Assembly: GCA_000818945.1 (NCBI GenBank)
Contig: KN805406.1
Location: 265,000 to 328,999 of the forward strand
Direction: 5' to 3'
Source of the DNA: Schizochytrium sp. CCTCC M209059
Lineage: Eukaryota > Sar > Bigyra > Thraustochytrida > Thraustochytriidae
Length of the DNA stretch: 64,000 nt
Shown here: positions 61,801 to 64,000 of the stretch, one piece after another
Layout of the letters: every line of letters begins with the position of its first letter
Position numbering within the stretch: position 1 is the stretch's first letter
Notes under the pieces: model-generated
The model's input: the letters and a program-made list of their open reading frames with translations, nothing else
Told to the model about the DNA's origin: nothing
The model's database searches: none
Translations under genes and position numbers: made by a program

Positions 61801-64000
61801 AGCTTCTGCGGCCTTGGCAGCCTCCTCCCGCTCACGTTTCTCCTTGCGCTCCTGGGCGCGACGTTTGAGCGCGTCCCGCTGCTTGTCCCTGATTTGCGCC
61901 TGCGATTGTCCCAAAGTGGCAAGCGCGGCTTCGTGGGACTCGCGAAGCCTCTTGACCTCGGCCTCTGCGTCTTTGCCTTCGCGCTCAGCGGAGAGACGAA
62001 GAGCAACCTCGGCCTCGCGTCGTCGCAATTCGGCTTCGCGCTTGTCGAGCTCGAGACGGCGACTAACATCCTCCTTGTGGCGTTCCTGCAATTCCATTTC
62101 GAGTCTGATGTCCGCGTTGCTGTCCTGCTCGTCGAGTGCCTTTTCCAAGAGATCGGGCGAGACATCTTCATCCTGGACAATCTCCTTGACGCGTGCGCGA
62201 CGGCGGTTCTTGAGCCGCGACTTGAGCGCCTCGTACTGCTGTTTGCGCTTTGCTGCTGTTTCTTCCTGGAGTTGGTCAATCTTCCGCTTGTAGTCTTCAC
62301 GGATCGAGGTCACTAGAGTCTTTGCCTCTCCGCTCTCTTCGTTGTTTGTCTCTTTGGCCTTCGCCAGGGCGGACGCCATTTCCTTCTGAAGATGCTTTGT
62401 CTCTTCACGAGCGTCCTCCTCGAGCGCAGCTTCGATCTCAACCTTGGCTTCGACCTCTTCCTCTGCGAGCTCGTTGAGAACCTTATTGAGGGCCTCGTCG
62501 CTAAGCGACTGAGAAAAGTCCGCTGCTTGGTCAGATTTGCCTCTGTCTTGAGAGTCTCCCTGCGCGTCTTCGGTCGTGGAGCCGGCCTCTTTACTACTGT
62601 CCAAAATGATGCTCTTGCGCGCACGCGAGACCGCCTGGGCGGTCTCATCGCGTTTCTGCTTCAGGAGACGCTCGCGCAGCTCTTCCTTTTGTTTACGCGC
62701 ATGGTCTTCGGCATTCTGCTCGGAGGAGGCGCGCATGATAATCATTTCTCGCTCAAGCTTGGCACGCGCCTCCTCGTCGAGACCAGACAGTGCCATGCTC
62801 TTGGAGTCGTCCATAAGGTCTGCCTCGACCTGAACGCGTTCGCGCTGGAGTTCGACATCAAGCTCCTCGAGCTCGGCCTCCTCTTGGATCGCAAGCAACT
62901 TGGCCACTTGCTCCATTTTGCGCGCCTCGGCCTCCTTGTTGACAATGGCGCCGCCGGCTGGTCCCAAGGCCTTTTGCGACGTTGTACCTTTCTTTGCAGT
63001 TTGCATCTGCTCCTCTTCTTCGCGTTCAGAGCGCTGGCGCCGCTTGGTAGCACGGTAGCTTCGAAGATTCCTCTCCGCGAGACGGTTCTTCAAGTCCTCT
63101 TGCTGGCGCCGTTTCTCAAGATCGAGAGTATCACGCAGCATTTCCTGGTCACGCTCAAAGTCTCGCAAGATGCGCTCGCGCTCCTCATCGCTGATATCTT
63201 CCCGTTCCAGCAGCATGCGCTCTAAATCCTCAAGTTGCTCTTCTTGCTTCAATTGTTCCTCGAGCATCGCCTCCTCCGCTTCCTCATCAAGTTTTGTGTT
63301 GAGTTCCTCGAGCTCGCGCTCGGCGGATTCTTGCCATGATTTCTCGAGGAGCTGCTGTTCCTTACGGTGTAATTCCGAAAGAGATCCGGACCTGTCGGAA
63401 TCGAGAGCGTCGCGAGGGGTGGACCAGAGATCAGTGTCACCGTCATCGCCTTCGCTTGCATCATTGTCGTCACCGAGGCGAGCTCCAAAGCCTGGCAGGA
63501 GAGGCTGCCCGCCAATGGTACGCACGCCGTCTTCCTTGATGGCTTTGAGCATTTCCTTGAGCTCTTGCGACTCCAGCTGAAGATTCCCAAACAAGGTCTC
63601 GACCTTGGCATCGTGACGGTTGAGGTGCTCGTGAACTTCCTCGTGGTTTGAGACCATGCGCTCCACAAGTTCGCGGGGGTCGAGATCTTCCTCCGCCCAT
63701 CGAGCATGGCCCAGAGGCTGCAGGCCTTCTTTGGCCGCGTCCTCGGGCGTAAAGACCTTTGCCATTGGCGCCACACTACGAGACTTGATCCAGCCGCGCT
63801 TTTTCCCCTTCAACATTTTCTTCGCGTCCCCGAGTCGGTTTTTGTTGCGGTACGTTGGAATAATACGCACCGTTCCCAGAGCAAATTCTCGAAAACAGTA
63901 CACCACAGTAAGCAAGAGAACCACAAGACCTGCCATGCCACCAAGCAAGGTACCGAGCAGAGACCAGTCGGGCTCCAGAAGAATTGTCTCGCTCCGCTTG
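58807..64000 (-). CDS. Giant membrane-anchored coiled-coil protein, 5' end outside the window
   Basis: At least 1,730 codons. An in-frame ATG exists at 63936, but the frame stays open to the edge, and the preceding residues complete a hydrophobic helix (SLLGTLLGGMAGLVVLLL), so I treat the gene as truncated by the window. After the membrane segment and a basic stretch (KKMLKGKKRGW) come about 1,300 residues of nearly continuous charged coiled coil. A C-terminal globular region (about 1,400-1,560 from the first ATG) includes LYLRVERFTNVGDFVLVLVH and IFIQEFHAQLRSVNNEL, then a final coiled coil. No motor or enzyme motif was seen. Architecture suggests a membrane tether or long spacer. The globular C-terminal domain is unrecognised. 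Confidence 0.85.
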   Translation of the reverse strand, partial: KRSETILLEPDWSLLGTLLGGMAGLVVLLLTVVYCFREFALGTVRIIPTYRNKNRLGDAKKMLKGKKRGWIKSRSVAPMAKVFTPEDAAKEGLQPLGHARWAEEDLDPRELVERMVSNHEEVHEHLNRHDAKVETLFGNLQLESQELKEMLKAIKEDGVRTIGGQPLLPGFGARLGDDNDASEGDDGDTDLWSTPRDALDSDRSGSLSELHRKEQQLLEKSWQESAERELEELNTKLDEEAEEAMLEEQLKQEEQLEDLERMLLEREDISDEERERILRDFERDQEMLRDTLDLEKRRQQEDLKNRLAERNLRSYRATKRRQRSEREEEEQMQTAKKGTTSQKALGPAGGAIVNKEAEARKMEQVAKLLAIQEEAELEELDVELQRERVQVEADLMDDSKSMALSGLDEEARAKLEREMIIMRASSEQNAEDHARKQKEELRERLLKQKRDETAQAVSRARKSIILDSSKEAGSTTEDAQGDSQDRGKSDQAADFSQSLSDEALNKVLNELAEEEVEAKVEIEAALEEDAREETKHLQKEMASALAKAKETNNEESGEAKTLVTSIREDYKRKIDQLQEETAAKRKQQYEALKSRLKNRRRARVKEIVQDEDVSPDLLEKALDEQDSNADIRLEMELQERHKEDVSRRLELDKREAELRRREAEVALRLSAEREGKDAEAEVKRLRESHEAALATLGQSQAQIRDKQRDALKRRAQERKEKREREEAAKAAEAAAKAEAGAEAEGETETEGSKAYLGAEGSPGDAESGMVEGSKPDHEKRESRASALWENAVDRISVKLTRRIAEARALEEEKARLGAEHEKVIEDMRKRQEEERKRLEEEMEAARQKLLLERKREEAAAKEHADEERRRREEEAALSAKTAQELEAIKEQHERDFSAKQEQERLKREKQREKVMKKLEEKKARKRQLLDRRHQQTMKKHEAKAVEQTGAPQMSREDEMRQEKAAISQLMKHASPDGIEASELYRGIEKILEPRHTREKLELSQRQFQQRTQQIKTRFAEVQNEKHERKKAIIQSGASLDEIEKLEAECKEKLRVIEDEVTQNVEEAHKVEQDELTRRHAQEIGKYVSKYSRKPKETIQQDAQVESTELRAMLDKEREFRLREIQNERAAAEFRAREAFDKAILDLERGLRDYRAEHAGDTAAVFEARKAKLLQKQMTSHDIVLKTARDDTQRREMRAGFELERERLATAIRAEHLRQVKSVEARVERLKAKSARYYRRVLDARLRDIADVTTRKVMIMDDALRRMFAQRNAKVEAIMASPSEPGSPGSPFSVGGADALYYEQAFQDSSPQNLAELQALHRSESMRRISALQGTSATAAVAGVALSSMPSPSTAALEKKLEAIEVLLQSMRGISAPSGGETEAKGGAQVSPQSAPQYTDPLDAGFTTSSEVVEIASEDLLPTEMSRLRLGDRILRVLGLQGQVSLRAARSVPSNQAQASAFRQSFSWDESERRLYLRVERFTNVGDFVLVLVHCLAHIKVHKTAPAFVDADPIFIQEFHAQLRSVNNELIGFAGVLDNEDIDDDGRDVLSRGKEASSDGAAVVQGASKTRLPARLTAYSAFSEGKSDDGGSAVLKLLRDLKLDRVNLVVESEAASNAALIAPKSEHAMHTKLKAQVSELEKRIGDAREELRTVEERIATMQERLDSNEEGIDKEALGNELETLRSNKEGEHHRLEKLSQLLQERKEQLAHFLNQNEDMKDAVSAGLLQDR

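Overview
The window is nuclear DNA from a GC-rich, gene-dense, intron-poor unicellular eukaryote. It carries 14-3-3, NAC-alpha, flotillin, a SCYL-type pseudokinase, GIGYF, a CC2D1/Lgd-like protein, a PX-VPS9 Rab-GEF, a Ras-like GTPase, a tubulin tyrosine ligase-like enzyme and a CEP164-type WW protein, so the cell has an endomembrane system, actin and probably a cilium. Most genes are one uninterrupted frame. Two genes can be assembled across short GT-AG introns of 83 to 125 bases. Gene set, base composition, serine/alanine/glutamate-rich linkers and abundant simple repeats fit a thraustochytrid (Labyrinthulomycetes, stramenopiles). That placement is an inference, not a proof.

Layout. 1-2.5 kb is repeat-rich with no supportable gene. 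2.5-10.3 kb holds a membrane-anchored histidine phosphatase, an acidic coiled-coil protein and a tandem pair of cytochrome b5/acyl-CoA dehydrogenase fusions; the second copy has a broken 3' end. 10.8-15.8 kb has a five-RPEL-repeat putative actin-binding protein, a long repeat-bearing spacer and NAC-alpha. 15.8-26.3 kb has a TTLL enzyme, a GPR180/TMEM145-type seven-helix protein, a CXC (tesmin/LIN54) DNA-binding protein and a CC2D1-like protein. 27.7-36.2 kb has a GIGYF protein, flotillin, a MORN protein and a divergent 14-3-3 with a polyglutamine tail. 36.7-44.1 kb has an IucA/IucC (NIS) siderophore synthetase, a DD3-3-like single-pass receptor with a cytosolic SH3 domain, and a membrane-anchored JmjC/cupin-8 protein. 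44.8-50.3 kb has the divergent TRIP4/RQT4 and SCYL1-like pair, and a Ras-like GTPase behind a very long CTCTG array. 51.3-64 kb has a spliced TPR protein, a PX-VPS9 protein, a spliced CEP164-type WW protein and a giant membrane-anchored coiled-coil protein that runs off the right edge.

The genes do not form one pathway. Several touch translation and nascent chains (NAC-alpha, TRIP4/RQT4, GIGYF), endosome and Golgi traffic (PX-VPS9, CC2D1, SCYL1, flotillin) and microtubules or cilia (TTLL, WW/CEP164, MORN). The observations that most deserve follow-up are: a 20-21 bp-phased GCAAGTG element about 190-280 bp upstream of at least three start codons (RPEL, NAC-alpha, and the TRIP4/SCYL1 divergent promoter); the eukaryotic NIS siderophore synthetase; the DD3-3/TM/SH3 and Ubl-like/Ras fusions; and pervasive pentanucleotide arrays confined to intergenic DNA.
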